Positions 9,098-18,744 of a stretch of DNA of 64,000 nt are shown one piece after another. Within the stretch, counting starts at the first letter, position 1. Every line of letters begins with the position of its first letter. The stretch is taken from positions 496,001-560,000 of the forward strand of contig NZ_PVNH01000001.1 in the NCBI RefSeq assembly GCF_003001955.1, written 5' to 3'. Source of the DNA: Prauserella shujinwangii (GTDB lineage Bacteria > Actinomycetota > Actinomycetes > Mycobacteriales > Pseudonocardiaceae). Made by a program: the position numbers and the translations under genes. The notes under the pieces were generated by a model. That model was given only the letters and a program-made list of their open reading frames with translations. It was not told the origin of the DNA and made no database searches.

Positions 9098-9715
9098 TCA
9101 GGTCTGGCGCTGCTCGATCACCGACACGCCGACGGGCGGCAGTCCCGCCACGCTCGCCAGCAGCTGGCAGAACGCCTCGCCGTGCGGGCGCAGGTCCGTG
9201 GTGGTCGGCGTCCAGGACGCGCGCAGTTCCAGGTCGTCGGTGCGCGGGGGGCCCGCGATGTCGCCGAAGCGCGCCGAGGACGTCTCGGTGACCGTGCCAC
9301 CCAGCGCCTTCCAGGACGCGCCCGAGGACTCGAGCGCGTCGGTCAGCCACGACCAGCCGACCGCGGGCAGGAACGGGTCGCTCGCCAGCTCCCGGTCCAG
9401 CTCGGCCCGGACGTAGACGACCAGCCGGAGCACGCCCTGCCATGCCTCCTGGCCCTCCGGGTCGTGCAGGAGCACCAGCCTGCCCGTGGCGGGCACCGCC
9501 TCGGTGGCCCGCGCGCGCTCGATCGTCCCTGCCGTGCCTGCCGTGCCTGCCGTCTGTGCCGTCTCCGTCGTTTCGGTCGTCTCGCAGCTGAGCGCGTACG
9601 ACCACGGTGCGAGGCGCTGCGGGGCGCGGATCTCCTCGAGGGACAGCTCCGGCCGGGGCCGCACCGATTGCAGCGCCGCGACGGCGTCGCGGAACGTCTC
9701 GGGCGCCTGCGTCAT
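9098..9715 (-). CDS. DUF3000 family protein
   Basis: A 205-aa actinobacterial protein of unknown function. Conserved-looking segments are [20 protein letters not shown] near the start, [13 protein letters not shown], and a C-terminal block with [10 protein letters not shown]. Between ~55 and 70 it carries a low-complexity Thr/Ala/Gly stretch ([19 protein letters not shown]) encoded by short tandem DNA repeats, which looks like a lineage-specific expansion. The start is ATG 9715 or GTG 9724; neither has a strong RBS. It is divergent from hemE, an arrangement I recall in related genomes. Confidence 0.7.
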   Translation of the reverse strand: MTQAPETFRDAVAALQSVRPRPELSLEEIRAPQRLAPWSYALSCETTETTETAQTAGTAGTAGTIERARATEAVPATGRLVLLHDPEGQEAWQGVLRLVVYVRAELDRELASDPFLPAVGWSWLTDALESSGASWKALGGTVTETSSARFGDIAGPPRTDDLELRASWTPTTTDLRPHGEAFCQLLASVAGLPPVGVSVIEQRQT

Positions 9716-9811
9716 GGCGGTCACCGCCCGACTGTAAACGCCGGGCGGGCGAGGGCGGGCTTTGACGCGCCGGGAAATCGCGCCGCGCGGGCGCGTGGCA
9801 CGATAGCCGTG

Positions 9812-10900
9812 ATGACGATGTCGTTCCCACCGCGAACCCAGCGGGTCTCGCGCCCGCCCGCCCGCCGCGACCTGTCCGGCGCCCCCTTCCTGGTCGCCGC
9901 CCGCGGTGGCAGGCCGTCCCGGCTGCCCGTGTGGTTCATGCGCCAGGCGGGCCGGTCGCTGCCCGAGTACCGCGCGCTGCGGGAGGGCGTGCCGATGCTG
10001 CGCGCGTGCCTCGATCCCGAGATGCTGGCCGAGATCACCCTGCAGCCGGTGCGGCGACACGGGGTGGACGCCGCGATCCTGTTCAGCGACATCGTCGTGC
10101 CGCTGTACGCCGCGGGCCTGGACATCGACATCGTCCCCGGCACCGGGCCCGTGGTGACCACGCCGGTGCGCACGGAGCGCGAGGTCGACGCGGTGCCCGC
10201 CCTCGAGCCCGGGCAGGTGGACGCTGTCGCCGACGGGGTGCGGCTGCTGGTCGACCGGCTCGGTGACGTGCCGCTGATCGGCTTCGCCGGTGCCCCGTTC
10301 ACGCTCGCGTCGTACCTCATCGAGGGCGGTCCCAGCCGCAACCACGAGCACACCAAGGCCCTCATGCGGGCCGAGCCCGCGCTGTGGCACCGGCTGGCCG
10401 ACCGGCTCGCCGACGTCGCGCTCGCGTTCCTGCGTGCGCAGCTCGACGCGGGCGTGGACGCGGTGCAGCTGTTCGACTCCTGGGCCGGTGCGCTGTCCCC
10501 GCGGGACTACCGCGAGTTCGTGCTGCCGCACTCGGCGAAGGTGCTCGCGGGCGCCGGGGAGTACGGCGTGCCGCGCATCCATTTCGGTGTCGGCACCGGC
10601 GAGCTCCTCACCGCGATGCGCGACGCGGGCGCCGACGTGGTCGGGGTCGACTGGCGGGTACCGCTGGACGAGGCCGTCCGCAGGCTCAGCGTGCCGGGCG
10701 GGCCGCCGCCGGTCGTGCAGGGCAACCTGGACCCCGCGTTGCTGATGGCGTCGTGGCCGGTGATCGAGGCCGAGGTGCGCCGCATCGCCGCCGAGGGCCG
10801 AGCGGCCGCGGGACACGTCTTCAACCTGGGCCACGGGGTGCTGCCCGACACCGATCCGGCCGTGCTCACCCGTGTCGTCGAGCTGGTGCACTCGCTGTGA
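9812..10900 (+). CDS. hemE: Uroporphyrinogen decarboxylase
   Basis: A 362-aa enzyme converting uroporphyrinogen III to coproporphyrinogen III. The N-terminal signature [17 protein letters not shown] and the block [20 protein letters not shown] are characteristic, as is [13 protein letters not shown] near the C-terminus. ATG 9812 was chosen; GTG 9809 and ATG 9818 are adjacent in-frame alternatives. The stop overlaps the following oxidase start (GTGA), so hemE-hemY-hemQ-CoA transferase form one operon for the coproporphyrin-dependent heme route. Confidence 0.95.
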   Translation: MTMSFPPRTQRVSRPPARRDLSGAPFLVAARGGRPSRLPVWFMRQAGRSLPEYRALREGVPMLRACLDPEMLAEITLQPVRRHGVDAAILFSDIVVPLYAAGLDIDIVPGTGPVVTTPVRTEREVDAVPALEPGQVDAVADGVRLLVDRLGDVPLIGFAGAPFTLASYLIEGGPSRNHEHTKALMRAEPALWHRLADRLADVALAFLRAQLDAGVDAVQLFDSWAGALSPRDYREFVLPHSAKVLAGAGEYGVPRIHFGVGTGELLTAMRDAGADVVGVDWRVPLDEAVRRLSVPGGPPPVVQGNLDPALLMASWPVIEAEVRRIAAEGRAAAGHVFNLGHGVLPDTDPAVLTRVVELVHSL

Positions 10901-12309
10901 CCCCGGCCCGGGTGGCGGTCGTCGGAGGCGGGATCTCCGGGCTGGCCGCCGCCTACCGGCTGCGCCGCCTGCTCGGCGACGCCGCCGCCATCACCGTGTT
11001 CGAGCAGGGCTCCCGCCTCGGCGGCAAGCTGCGCACCGTCGAGCTGGCCGGCCGCCCGTTCGACGTGGGCGCCGAGGCGTTCCTCGCGCGCAGGCCCGAG
11101 GCGGTCGCGCTGGCCACCGAGCTGGGGCTCGCCGGGCAGCTCACCCACCCCACTGCCGCGCGGGCGACGATGCGCGCGGGCGGCCGGACCAGTGCCCTGC
11201 CGCCGCGCACGCTGATGGGCGTGCCCGCCGACCCCGGCGCGGTCGCGGACGTGCTGTCGGAGGAGGGCGCCCGCGCCGTCGCGGCCGAGCCCGGACTCCC
11301 GCGGCCCGCCCTGCCGGACGGCGACGTCGCGCTGGGCGCCCTGCTCCGCGAACGGTTCGGCGACGAGCTGGTCGACCGGCTCGTCGACCCGCTGCTCGGG
11401 GGCGTCTACGCGGGCGGAGCCGACGGGCTCGGCCTGCGCGCCACGCTGCCCGGGCTCGCCGCCGCCGTGGACTCCGGAGCCGGCTCGCTCACTGCCGCCG
11501 CGGCCGCCCAGCTGCCCGGCACACCCGCTCGCGAGCCCGTGTTCGCCACCCTCACCGGCGGGCTGGGCTCGCTCGTCGACGCGCTGGACAAGCACGCCGC
11601 CGCCGACGTCCGGCTGGGCACCACCGTCCGGGCGCTGGACCGGGTGCCCGGCGGGGGCTGGCGGCTCACCGCGGGCGCGGCCGCGCCGGGTCACGCGCCC
11701 GCCGAAGCCGAGACGGAGGCCGACGCCGTGGTGCTCGCCGTGCCCGCCCCGGCCGCCGCCCGCCTGCTGGGCGGTGTCGCGCCCGGCGCCGCGGCCGCGC
11801 TGGCCGAGATGGAGCTGGCGTCGATGGCGGTCGTGGCACTGGCGCTGCCGCCGGGCACGGCGCTGCCCGACGCCTCCGGCGTGCTGATCGCGGCGGGGGA
11901 GCGGCACCGGGATGGCACGCCGTTCACCGCGAAGGCCTTCACGTTCTCCGCGCGCAAATGGGCCCATGTGGCACCGGACGGCGCGCCCCCGCTGATCCGC
12001 GGGTCGGTCGGCCGCTTCGGCGAGACCGCGCCGTTGCGCGCCACCGACGACGAGCTCGTGCGGCTGGTCCGGGCCGATCTCGCCGAGCTGACCGGGGTGT
12101 CGGCGGAGCCGGTGGCCACGCTGGTGACGCGCTGGGGCGGCGGGCTGCCGCAGTACGCGCCCGGCCACGCCGAGCGGGTGGCCAGGGCGGAACGGGCCGT
12201 GGCCGCCGTGCCGGGCCTGGCGATCGCGGGCGCGGCGCTGCACGGTGTCGGCATCCCCGCCTGCATCGCCACCGCCGACGCCGCCGCCCGCCGCGTGGTG
12301 GGACGATAG
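10897..12309 (+). CDS. hemY: Coproporphyrinogen III oxidase, HemY/CgoX type
   Basis: A 470-aa FAD protein. The N-terminal dinucleotide fold is [19 protein letters not shown], with [13 protein letters not shown] following. The C-terminal block [20 protein letters not shown] binds the FAD. Genes of this type are often labelled protoporphyrinogen oxidase (HemG/HemY). In actinobacteria that also have HemQ they oxidise coproporphyrinogen III to coproporphyrin III, and the adjacent hemQ supports that assignment. The GTG start overlaps the hemE stop by 4 bp. The residue 60-200 region is very Ala/Gly-rich but of normal length. Confidence 0.9.
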   Translation: MTPARVAVVGGGISGLAAAYRLRRLLGDAAAITVFEQGSRLGGKLRTVELAGRPFDVGAEAFLARRPEAVALATELGLAGQLTHPTAARATMRAGGRTSALPPRTLMGVPADPGAVADVLSEEGARAVAAEPGLPRPALPDGDVALGALLRERFGDELVDRLVDPLLGGVYAGGADGLGLRATLPGLAAAVDSGAGSLTAAAAAQLPGTPAREPVFATLTGGLGSLVDALDKHAAADVRLGTTVRALDRVPGGGWRLTAGAAAPGHAPAEAETEADAVVLAVPAPAAARLLGGVAPGAAAALAEMELASMAVVALALPPGTALPDASGVLIAAGERHRDGTPFTAKAFTFSARKWAHVAPDGAPPLIRGSVGRFGETAPLRATDDELVRLVRADLAELTGVSAEPVATLVTRWGGGLPQYAPGHAERVARAERAVAAVPGLAIAGAALHGVGIPACIATADAAARRVVGR

Positions 12310-12313
12310 GGGC

Positions 12314-13006
12314 ATGGCGCGCCTCAACTACGCAGAGCTCAACGACACCATCCGCTACACCGCCTGGTCGGTGTTCCGCGTCGAGCCGGGCAGGCTGCCC
12401 GACGACCGGAGCGGCCCGGCCAGGGAGACCGCCGAGTACCTGGACGCGCTCGAGGGCAAGGGCGTGGTCGTGCGGGGCGTCTACGACGTGGCGGGGCTGC
12501 GCGCCGACGCCGACTTCATGATCTGGTGGCACGCCGAGGAGGCGGAGCAGGTGCAGGCCGCCTACACCGGGTTCCGCCGCACGCCGCTCGGCCGGGTCTC
12601 CACCCCGGTCTGGAGTCAGTTCGCGCTGCACCGGCCCGCCGAGTTCAACAAGAGCCACGTGCCCGCGTTCCTCGCCGGGGAGGAACCGCGCCGGTACGTC
12701 TGCGTGTACCCGTTCGTCCGGTCCTACGAGTGGTACCTGCTGCCCGACGAGGAACGCCGCAAGATGCTCGCCGACCACGGCCGGGAGGCGCGGGACTACC
12801 CGGACGTGCGCGCCAACACCGTCGCCTCGTTCGCGCTCGGCGACTACGAGTGGATCCTCGCGTTCGAGGCCGACGAGCTGCACCGGATCGTCGACCTGAT
12901 GCGGCACCTGCGCGGCACCGAGGCGCGCAGGCACGTCCGGGAGGAGATCCCGTTCTACACCGGCACCCGCGTGCCGCCTGCCGAGCTGGTGCTGAACCTG
13001 CCGTGA
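12314..13006 (+). CDS. hemQ: Coproheme decarboxylase (HemQ, chlorite dismutase-like fold)
   Basis: A 230-aa protein of the HemQ/ChdC family, which performs the last step of heme b synthesis, decarboxylating coproheme with peroxide. Conserved blocks are [12 protein letters not shown], the Tyr-containing [15 protein letters not shown], and the [20 protein letters not shown] stretch with the likely proximal heme-ligand His. The ATG has an AGGGG RBS. It lies 4 nt after hemY, and its stop overlaps the next gene by 4 bp. Confidence 0.93.
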   Translation: MARLNYAELNDTIRYTAWSVFRVEPGRLPDDRSGPARETAEYLDALEGKGVVVRGVYDVAGLRADADFMIWWHAEEAEQVQAAYTGFRRTPLGRVSTPVWSQFALHRPAEFNKSHVPAFLAGEEPRRYVCVYPFVRSYEWYLLPDEERRKMLADHGREARDYPDVRANTVASFALGDYEWILAFEADELHRIVDLMRHLRGTEARRHVREEIPFYTGTRVPPAELVLNLP

Positions 13007-14349
13007 CGGTCGCGAGCCGGCTCTGGACCGCCCTGACCGGCGGGCCCGCCCCGCCGGTCGAGGTCACCGGCGCCGAGACCGTGCTGCCCGGCCCGTACCG
13101 GGTCGCGGCGGCCGCGGCCGCCGCCATCGGCGTCACCACGTACGCGGCCGGGGAGCTGCTGCGGCTGCGCGGGATCGACCCGGGGCGCGTCGCGGTGGAC
13201 ACGCGGCACGCCGCCGCGGCGTTCCGGAGTGAGCACCACGTGCTGGTGGACGGTGCCGTGCCGGGCGAGGCGTGGGCTCCGCTGTCGGACGTCTACCGCG
13301 CCGCGGACGGCTGGGTCCGGCTGCACTGCAACTACTCGCACCACGCGGCCGCGGCGTGCCGTGCCCTGGGCGTGCCGGAGGAGCGGGACGCGCTGGCGGC
13401 GGCCGTGCGCGACCGGGCGGCGGAGGACGTGCAGGAGGCGGTGGTGGCCGCGGGCGGCGCGGCCGCGGCACTCCGCTCGCGGGCCGCGTGGCGGGCGCAT
13501 CCGCAGGGCGCGGCCGTGCGGACCCTGCCACCGGTGCGGTTCGACCCGCTCGGCGGTACCCCGCCCGAGCCGCTGCCCTCCGGGGACCGCCCGCTGAACG
13601 GGGTGCGCGTGCTCGACCTGACGCACGTCATCGCGGGCCCGGTCGCGGGGCGGACGCTGGCCGCGCACGGCGCCGACGTGCTGCGGATCGGCGCCGCCCG
13701 GCTGCCCGCGCTGCCGCTGCTCGACGCCGACACCGGGCTCGGGAAGCGCTCGGCCCACCTCGACCTGCGCACCGACGAGGGCCGGGCGGCGCTGTGGCGG
13801 CTCGTGCGCGAGGCCGACGTGCTGATCCAGTCGTACCGGCCGGGCGCGCTCGCGGCGTGGGGCTTCGGCCCGCGGCAGCTGGCCGAGGCGCGCCCCGGGC
13901 TCGTCGTCGTGGACATCTCCGCGTACGGCTGGACGGGCCCGTGGGCGGAACGGCGCGGGTTCGACAGCCTCGTCCAGCTCGCGTCCGGCCTCGCGCACGA
14001 TCCCGGCTCGGCCAGGCCCCGGCCGCTGCCCGCGCAGGCGCTGGACCACGCCACCGGCTGGCTCGCGGCCACCGCGGCGATGCTCGGCCTGCGCAGGCGG
14101 GCCATGACCGGTGGGGGCACGCACGCCCGGCTCGCCCTCGCCGGCACCGCCGAGTGGCTCGACTCCCTCGGCCGCCTGGACGGCGACGGCGCGTATCCCG
14201 ACGTGTCGGACCTGCTCGTGCGTACTCCCGGGCCGCTGGGAACGGTGACGCACGTGGCCCCGCCCGGGGTCCTGCCCGCCGCACCACCGCGCTGGCTGCG
14301 GGGCAGCCCGGTGCCGGGCGCGGATCCGGCCGCCTGGCCTCGTGAGTGA
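13003..14349 (+). CDS. CaiB/BaiF-type class III CoA-transferase family protein
   Basis: A 448-aa protein. The C-terminal half (~195-400) is a recognisable CaiB domain: [20 protein letters not shown], then [15 protein letters not shown] and [20 protein letters not shown]. The N-terminal half holds another CaiB-like segment ([14 protein letters not shown]), as in two-domain family members. The enzyme would move CoA between acyl groups, but the substrate cannot be inferred. The overlap with hemQ suggests co-transcription, though a link to heme synthesis is not evident. Confidence 0.75.
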   Translation: MTVASRLWTALTGGPAPPVEVTGAETVLPGPYRVAAAAAAAIGVTTYAAGELLRLRGIDPGRVAVDTRHAAAAFRSEHHVLVDGAVPGEAWAPLSDVYRAADGWVRLHCNYSHHAAAACRALGVPEERDALAAAVRDRAAEDVQEAVVAAGGAAAALRSRAAWRAHPQGAAVRTLPPVRFDPLGGTPPEPLPSGDRPLNGVRVLDLTHVIAGPVAGRTLAAHGADVLRIGAARLPALPLLDADTGLGKRSAHLDLRTDEGRAALWRLVREADVLIQSYRPGALAAWGFGPRQLAEARPGLVVVDISAYGWTGPWAERRGFDSLVQLASGLAHDPGSARPRPLPAQALDHATGWLAATAAMLGLRRRAMTGGGTHARLALAGTAEWLDSLGRLDGDGAYPDVSDLLVRTPGPLGTVTHVAPPGVLPAAPPRWLRGSPVPGADPAAWPRE

Positions 14350-14384
14350 GAACCGTGGTTCTCACCACGTTTCCCATTCACGAG
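14339..14384. terminator. Composite hairpin between convergent genes
   Basis: Outer arms CTCGTGAGTGAGAA and TTCCCATTCACGAG pair at 12 of 14 positions. Inside, GTGAGAAC and GTTCTCAC form a perfect 8-bp stem. It overlaps the 3' ends of the CoA transferase (+) and msrB (-). The outer arm resembles the hairpin at 62499-62546. Confidence 0.65.
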
Positions 14385-14803
14385 TCGGCGGGAACCAGGC
14401 GCAGGGCGACCGAGTTGATGCAGTACCGCTGGTCGGTCGGGGTGCCGTAGCCCTCGCCCTCGAAGACGTGGCCGAGGTGACTGTGGCAGTTCGCGCAGAG
14501 CACCTCGGTGCGCACCATGCCGAGCGAGCGGTCCGTGCGCAGGATCACGGCGTCGGAGTCGGCGGGGTCGTAGAACGACGGCCAGCCGCAGTGGCTTTCG
14601 AACTTGGTGTCGCTGCGGAAGAGTTCCGCGCCGCACGCGCGGCACTCGTACACGCCCTGGGTTTTCGTGTCGGTGTACTCGCCGGTGAACGGGCGTTCCG
14701 TGCCCGCCTCGCGCAGTACCGCGTACTCCTCGGGGGAGAGCTGCTGACGCCACTCCTGCTCCGACTTCACGACACGAGGAGTCGTTCCGGCCACGGGATC
14801 CAT
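14378..14803 (-). CDS. msrB: Peptide-methionine (R)-S-oxide reductase
   Basis: A 141-aa MsrB that repairs methionine-R-sulfoxide. It has both zinc-binding CxxC pairs (YECRACG and LCANCHSHLGH), the substrate-site block ESHCGWPSFYDP, and the catalytic Cys in RYCINSVALRL. The length is complete for a single-domain MsrB. A small membrane protein gene lies 9 nt upstream in the same direction, so the two are probably co-transcribed. Confidence 0.94.
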   Translation of the reverse strand: MDPVAGTTPRVVKSEQEWRQQLSPEEYAVLREAGTERPFTGEYTDTKTQGVYECRACGAELFRSDTKFESHCGWPSFYDPADSDAVILRTDRSLGMVRTEVLCANCHSHLGHVFEGEGYGTPTDQRYCINSVALRLVPADS

Positions 14804-14812
14804 GCCCCCAGG

Positions 14813-15112
14813 CTACCGCGCGAGCCACTCCAGGGCGCTGCCGATGATGTCCCACGCGGCGACCAGCACGCCGAGCAGGATGAGGCACACCACCGTGACG
14901 GCCACCCACCAGCGGAGGCCGCCCGCGCGGTTGCTGGAGTCGGCGAACTCGGCGACGCGATTGAGTGAGGCCTCGACGGTGAACGCCGGTTCGCACCGCT
15001 GCATGCGGTCGAGGTGAGCGGCGAAGGCCTGTGCCTCCGGATCGTGCGGGTCCAGCCCGACGAGGTCGTCGTCGAAGCGCGAGTGGTGCCGCGCACCCGG
15101 GTTGTCGGCCAT
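14813..15112 (-). CDS. Small single-pass membrane protein
   Basis: A 99-aa protein. Residues ~1-65 are soluble and polar (FDDDLVGLDPHDPEAQAFAAHL). A single hydrophobic helix at ~70-92 (WWVAVTVVCLILLGVLVAAW) lies near the C-terminus, so it is probably a tail-anchored or inner-membrane protein. An ATG inside the longer open frame was chosen because the upstream residues look non-coding. I do not recognise a family. It sits directly before msrB. Confidence 0.6.
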   Translation of the reverse strand: MADNPGARHHSRFDDDLVGLDPHDPEAQAFAAHLDRMQRCEPAFTVEASLNRVAEFADSSNRAGGLRWWVAVTVVCLILLGVLVAAWDIIGSALEWLAR

Positions 15113-15184
15113 GGGTCCACGGTAAGTCACCCCGCAGGAAATGCCCATCTGTGGCGGGTTCCGCGCGCGTTCCGTCGGGGAGTC

Positions 15185-16732
15185 CTAGCGCTGGGAGTTG
15201 GACTCGGGCCGCGGGTCACTGTCGATGAGCATGCCGCTGGCCGAGTTGATCACCCGCAGGTACATCGGGCGCAGGCCGTCGCCGAAGTCGACGTACACCC
15301 GCATGTCGACGGAGCCGTCCTCGTTGTTCGTGCCCTTGTAGGCGCGGGCGTTCTGGATGTTCTGGACCGACTTGCCGCTCCAGTAGGTGCGGTACTCGTC
15401 CTCGCCGCCGAACAGCGCCTGGGCGGCCGGGGTGAGCCTGTTCCAGCTGCCCTGCGGGTCGTTGTAGTAGCCCACGACCAGCTGCCCGGCGCCTGCGAAG
15501 TCGGTGACGGTGCCCTCGTTCTCGGTCTGCCCCAGGTCGGCGGGGGCTGAGCTGCTGGGCTCGGACTGCGTGGGCGAGGCGGAGGACGGGTCGCCGCCCG
15601 CGACGTTCCCACCCGGATCGTCGCCGCCCTGGTTGAGCAGGATGACGAGCACGGCGGCGAGCACGAGGACCGCGGCACCGACCGCGCCGAACAGGAGCGG
15701 CTTGCGTCTGCCGCCGCCGACCTTGCTGGCGCTGCCCCCGCTGCCGTTGCCGTTGCGCGCGGGCGCGAAGTTCGCGGTGGGGTTCCGCGGCGGCACGGCC
15801 TCGCCGCGATCGTCACGCTGCCACGGCGGCGCGGCGGGCCGCGGACCGCCACCCTGCGGCGGCAGCGGCGGGGAGACCCGGGTCACGGCCGGGCCGCCTG
15901 CCGCGCGGCCGTTGCCCTCCGTGGCCAGCGCGGCCAGCTTCTCCCTGGCCTCCGCCATGGTCGGGCGGTCCTCGGGCTCCGGCCGCAGCAGGCTCATCAG
16001 CAGCGCGGTCGCCGAACCGGCCCGGGTGGGCGGGTTGATCTTGCCGCTCGCCGCGGCGTAGAGCAGCGCGAGCTGGTTGGTGGAGTCGCCATACGGCGGC
16101 AGGCCCTCGATCGCGTGGTACAGGGTGGCGCCGAGCGCGAAGACGTCGGAGCTCGGCGCCGGATCGGCGCCCCGGGCCAGCTCGGGCGCGAGGTAGGCGG
16201 GGGTGCCGCCGATCAGCCCGGTCTGGGTGAGGGTGAGGTCGCCGGTCGCCCGCGAGATGCCGAAGTCGGTGATCTTGGTGAGCCCGTTGTCGTCGATGAG
16301 CACATTGCCCGGTTTGATGTCGCGATGCACGATTCCCGCGCGGTGCGCGGCCACGAGCGCGGACGCGACCTGCTCGCCGATCCGCGCGATCTCGGGCACC
16401 GGCAGCGTTCCGCGCTCGGCGAGGATCGCGGAGAGGCTGCGGGAGGGCAGGTACTCCATCACCAGGCACGGATCGCCTTCGTGCTCGGCGATGTCGAACA
16501 CCACGATCGCGTTCGGATGCTGGAAGCGCGCCGCGTTCCGCGCCTCGCGCATGGCACGCTGCCGAATGTTGTCGCGCTCGGCGTCGGAGAGTCCAGGCTG
16601 TGCCAGGATCTGCTTCACCGCGACCGAACGCTCGAGACGCTCGTCGACGGCGCGCCACACGATGCCCATCGCGCCACTGCCGATGTGCTCGACGAGGCGG
16701 TAGTGCCCTGCGATCAACTGGCCGGTGTCGAT
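15185..16732 (-). CDS. Transmembrane serine/threonine protein kinase (start unclear)
   Basis: About 515 aa. The kinase domain (~10-270) has the glycine loop IGSGAMGIVWRA, the ATP Lys in VAVKQIL, HRDIKPGNVLI, and ITDFGISR. A proline-rich juxtamembrane linker, one TM helix at ~385-405 and an ~110-residue extracellular domain follow (VVGYYNDPQGSWNRLTPAAQ). It should sense an outside cue and phosphorylate cytosolic targets. The start is odd. Homologues begin at VIDTGQLIAGHYRL, but here the codons are GTC ATC, with a good GAGGAG RBS upstream. A TTG at 16717 and a distant ATG at 16867 are the canonical alternatives. Confidence 0.85.
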   Translation of the reverse strand: MDTGQLIAGHYRLVEHIGSGAMGIVWRAVDERLERSVAVKQILAQPGLSDAERDNIRQRAMREARNAARFQHPNAIVVFDIAEHEGDPCLVMEYLPSRSLSAILAERGTLPVPEIARIGEQVASALVAAHRAGIVHRDIKPGNVLIDDNGLTKITDFGISRATGDLTLTQTGLIGGTPAYLAPELARGADPAPSSDVFALGATLYHAIEGLPPYGDSTNQLALLYAAASGKINPPTRAGSATALLMSLLRPEPEDRPTMAEAREKLAALATEGNGRAAGGPAVTRVSPPLPPQGGGPRPAAPPWQRDDRGEAVPPRNPTANFAPARNGNGSGGSASKVGGGRRKPLLFGAVGAAVLVLAAVLVILLNQGGDDPGGNVAGGDPSSASPTQSEPSSSAPADLGQTENEGTVTDFAGAGQLVVGYYNDPQGSWNRLTPAAQALFGGEDEYRTYWSGKSVQNIQNARAYKGTNNEDGSVDMRVYVDFGDGLRPMYLRVINSASGMLIDSDPRPESNSQR

Positions 16733-16882
16733 GACGGCTTCTCCTCGGCTGTCTACGCGCGATCGTGGATTTTCGGCTTGGCGCGGGCGACCGCCCGCGC
16801 AACCCGGTCGAGTGTAGCGGTCCCGTTCCCGCGGTCGCCGCGAACCGCCGGACGTGCCGCGTCCCAAGGGGAACCGGGTGAA

Positions 16883-17557
16883 TCAGGTGGTGGCGGGCTC
16901 GGTGACGGGCCCGGTCGCGGCCCGCCGGGGCGCGGTCGACCGCACCACGCGCAGCAGGCCGAGTGCGCCCACTGCGGCGAACGCGGCGTAGCAGACGAGC
17001 AGCGCGGGTGGTGTGGTGCCGGTGAGCGCGTCGCCCAGTACCACCACCGCCACCGTGCCGGGGAGGCTGCCCACCGCGGTACCGGCGAGATACGGCCGCA
17101 GCCGCACCGAGGACACGCCGCAGCAGTAGCTCAGCGGCGCGAACGGCAGCACCGGGATGAGCCGCAGCGACAGCACGGCCAGCACGCCGCCGCGGGAGAG
17201 CCGCTCGTCCACGGCCCGCACCGGCCCCCGGTGCAGGTGCCGGGTGACCAGCTCCCGGCCGAGCGCCCGGGCGGCGAGGAACCCGAGCGCGCCGGACGCG
17301 ACGGTGGCGGCCAGCGCGACCGCCACCCCGACGGCCTCGCCGAGCAGCAGGCCCGCGGCCAGGTTGAACACCGTGCGCGGCACGGGGGCCGTCGTGCACA
17401 CCGCGTAGACCAGGAGGAACAGCAGGGGCGCCGCCGGGCCGAGACCATCCGCCCAGGCACGCAACGCCACCGGGCCCGGGAGGGGAACGGTGAGCGCCGC
17501 GGCGCCCAGCGCGGCCAGCAGGACGAGTCCGCCGACGATCCTGGTGCGCCCTGCCAC
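16883..17557 (-). CDS. TVP38/TMEM64 (VTT-domain) membrane protein
   Basis: A 224-aa polytopic membrane protein with about five hydrophobic segments. The VTT/DedA-like core is seen in VYAVCTTAPVPRTVFNLAAG and RLIPVLPFAPLSYCCGVS, with re-entrant-loop style Gly/Pro residues. Family members are linked to lipid scrambling or membrane homeostasis; no substrate can be named here. The GTG start is tentative because no clear RBS is present. It is divergent from the LigD-polymerase gene. Confidence 0.75.
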   Translation of the reverse strand: MAGRTRIVGGLVLLAALGAAALTVPLPGPVALRAWADGLGPAAPLLFLLVYAVCTTAPVPRTVFNLAAGLLLGEAVGVAVALAATVASGALGFLAARALGRELVTRHLHRGPVRAVDERLSRGGVLAVLSLRLIPVLPFAPLSYCCGVSSVRLRPYLAGTAVGSLPGTVAVVVLGDALTGTTPPALLVCYAAFAAVGALGLLRVVRSTAPRRAATGPVTEPATT

Positions 17558-17626
17558 GCGTCCACGGTAGGGCACGGGCCGCGTGGCGGGCCCGGCGCCG
17601 GGCCGGAAGCGGGATACGGTGGGCAC

Positions 17627-18646
17627 GTGGCCAGACACGGCGAGGCGGTCGAGTACCAGGTGGGGCGGCGCACCGTGCGGGTGTCCAATCCGGACAAGGT
17701 GTACTTCCCCGAGCGCGGCATCACCAAACGGCAGGTGGTGGAGTACTACCTCGCGGTGGCGGATCCGTTGCTGCGCGCGATCGGGGAACGGCCGACGACG
17801 CTCAAGCGGTTCGTCGACGGGGTGGCGGGCGAGGCGTTCTACGCCAAGCGCGTCCCGAAGGGCGCCCCGGACTGGGTCGAGACGGCGCGGATCACGTTCC
17901 CGTCCGGCCGCACCGCCGACGAGGTGTGCCCCACCGAGCCCGCGGTGCTCGCCTGGGCGGCGAACCTCGGCACGCTCGACTTCCACCCGTGGCCGGTGCG
18001 CCGTCCCCGGCTCGACCACCCCGACGAGCTGCGCGTCGACGTCGACCCGCCGGAGACCGCGAGCTTCGCCGACGCGGCGGCGGTGGCGGCCGTCGTGCGC
18101 GAGGTGCTCGCCGACGCGGGCCTCACCGGCTACCCGAAGACCTCCGGCGGCCGCGGCGTGCACGTGCTCGTCCGCATCCGGCCCGAGTGGGACTTCGTCG
18201 CCGTGCGGCACGCCGTCATCGCGCTGGGCCGGGAGGTGGAGCGGCGGGCGCCCGGAAGGGCGACGGTGGCCTGGTGGAAGGAGGAACGCGGGGGCCGGGT
18301 GTTCCTCGACTACAACCAGGCGGCCAGGGACCGGACGGTCGCCTCGGCGTGGTCGGTGCGCGGCACGCCCCGCGCGACCGTGTCGATGCCGGTGACGTGG
18401 GACCAGTTGCCGGACGCGGACCCCGACGACTTCGACGTGCTCACCGTTCCCGGCCTGCTCGCCGAGCACGGCGACCCGCACCGGGAGCTGGACACGCAGG
18501 CGTTCGGGATCGAACCGCTGCTGGAGTGGTACGCCCGGGACGAGCGCGACCACGGCCTCGGCGACCTGCCCTATCCGCCGGACTTCCCGAAGATGGCGGG
18601 GGAACCCAAGCGGGTCCAGCCCAGCCGCGCCCGCCCCGACACCTGA
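17627..18646 (+). CDS. LigD-type polymerase domain protein (NHEJ primase-polymerase)
   Basis: A 339-aa stand-alone archaeo-eukaryotic primase-type polymerase as found in LigD. It has the family start SNPDKVYFPERGITKRQVVE, the metal-binding DVD in LRVDVDPPE, and YPKTSGGRGVHVLVRI. It would add nucleotides at DNA ends during non-homologous end joining. No ligase or nuclease domain is fused, so function is split across genes, with an ATP-dependent ligase at 22972-24057. I see no ku gene in the window. The GTG start lies 69 bases from the divergent VTT gene. Confidence 0.88.
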   Translation: MARHGEAVEYQVGRRTVRVSNPDKVYFPERGITKRQVVEYYLAVADPLLRAIGERPTTLKRFVDGVAGEAFYAKRVPKGAPDWVETARITFPSGRTADEVCPTEPAVLAWAANLGTLDFHPWPVRRPRLDHPDELRVDVDPPETASFADAAAVAAVVREVLADAGLTGYPKTSGGRGVHVLVRIRPEWDFVAVRHAVIALGREVERRAPGRATVAWWKEERGGRVFLDYNQAARDRTVASAWSVRGTPRATVSMPVTWDQLPDADPDDFDVLTVPGLLAEHGDPHRELDTQAFGIEPLLEWYARDERDHGLGDLPYPPDFPKMAGEPKRVQPSRARPDT

Positions 18647-18671
18647 CGCGCCCGGAGCGGGCAGTGTGCCG

Positions 18672-18716
18672 CCAAGGCCACCTTGGTGGCGTTGAACGCG
18701 ACCAAGGTGGCCTTGG
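18672..18716. terminator. Perfect 16-bp hairpin terminator
   Basis: CCAAGGCCACCTTGGT and its exact complement flank the loop GGCGTTGAACGCG, which can itself pair partly. It separates the convergent LigD-polymerase and thiolase genes. I recall this type of hairpin as a recurrent motif in Amycolatopsis-like genomes; that is memory, not a search. Confidence 0.75.
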
Positions 18717-18744
18717 GGGGACGATCCGGGTTCGGCAGGCGGCG

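Noticed and set aside
9098-10891. A 597-aa minus-strand frame across hemE
   Set aside because: Only the part from 9715 downward resembles a protein family (DUF3000); the rest is antisense to hemE.
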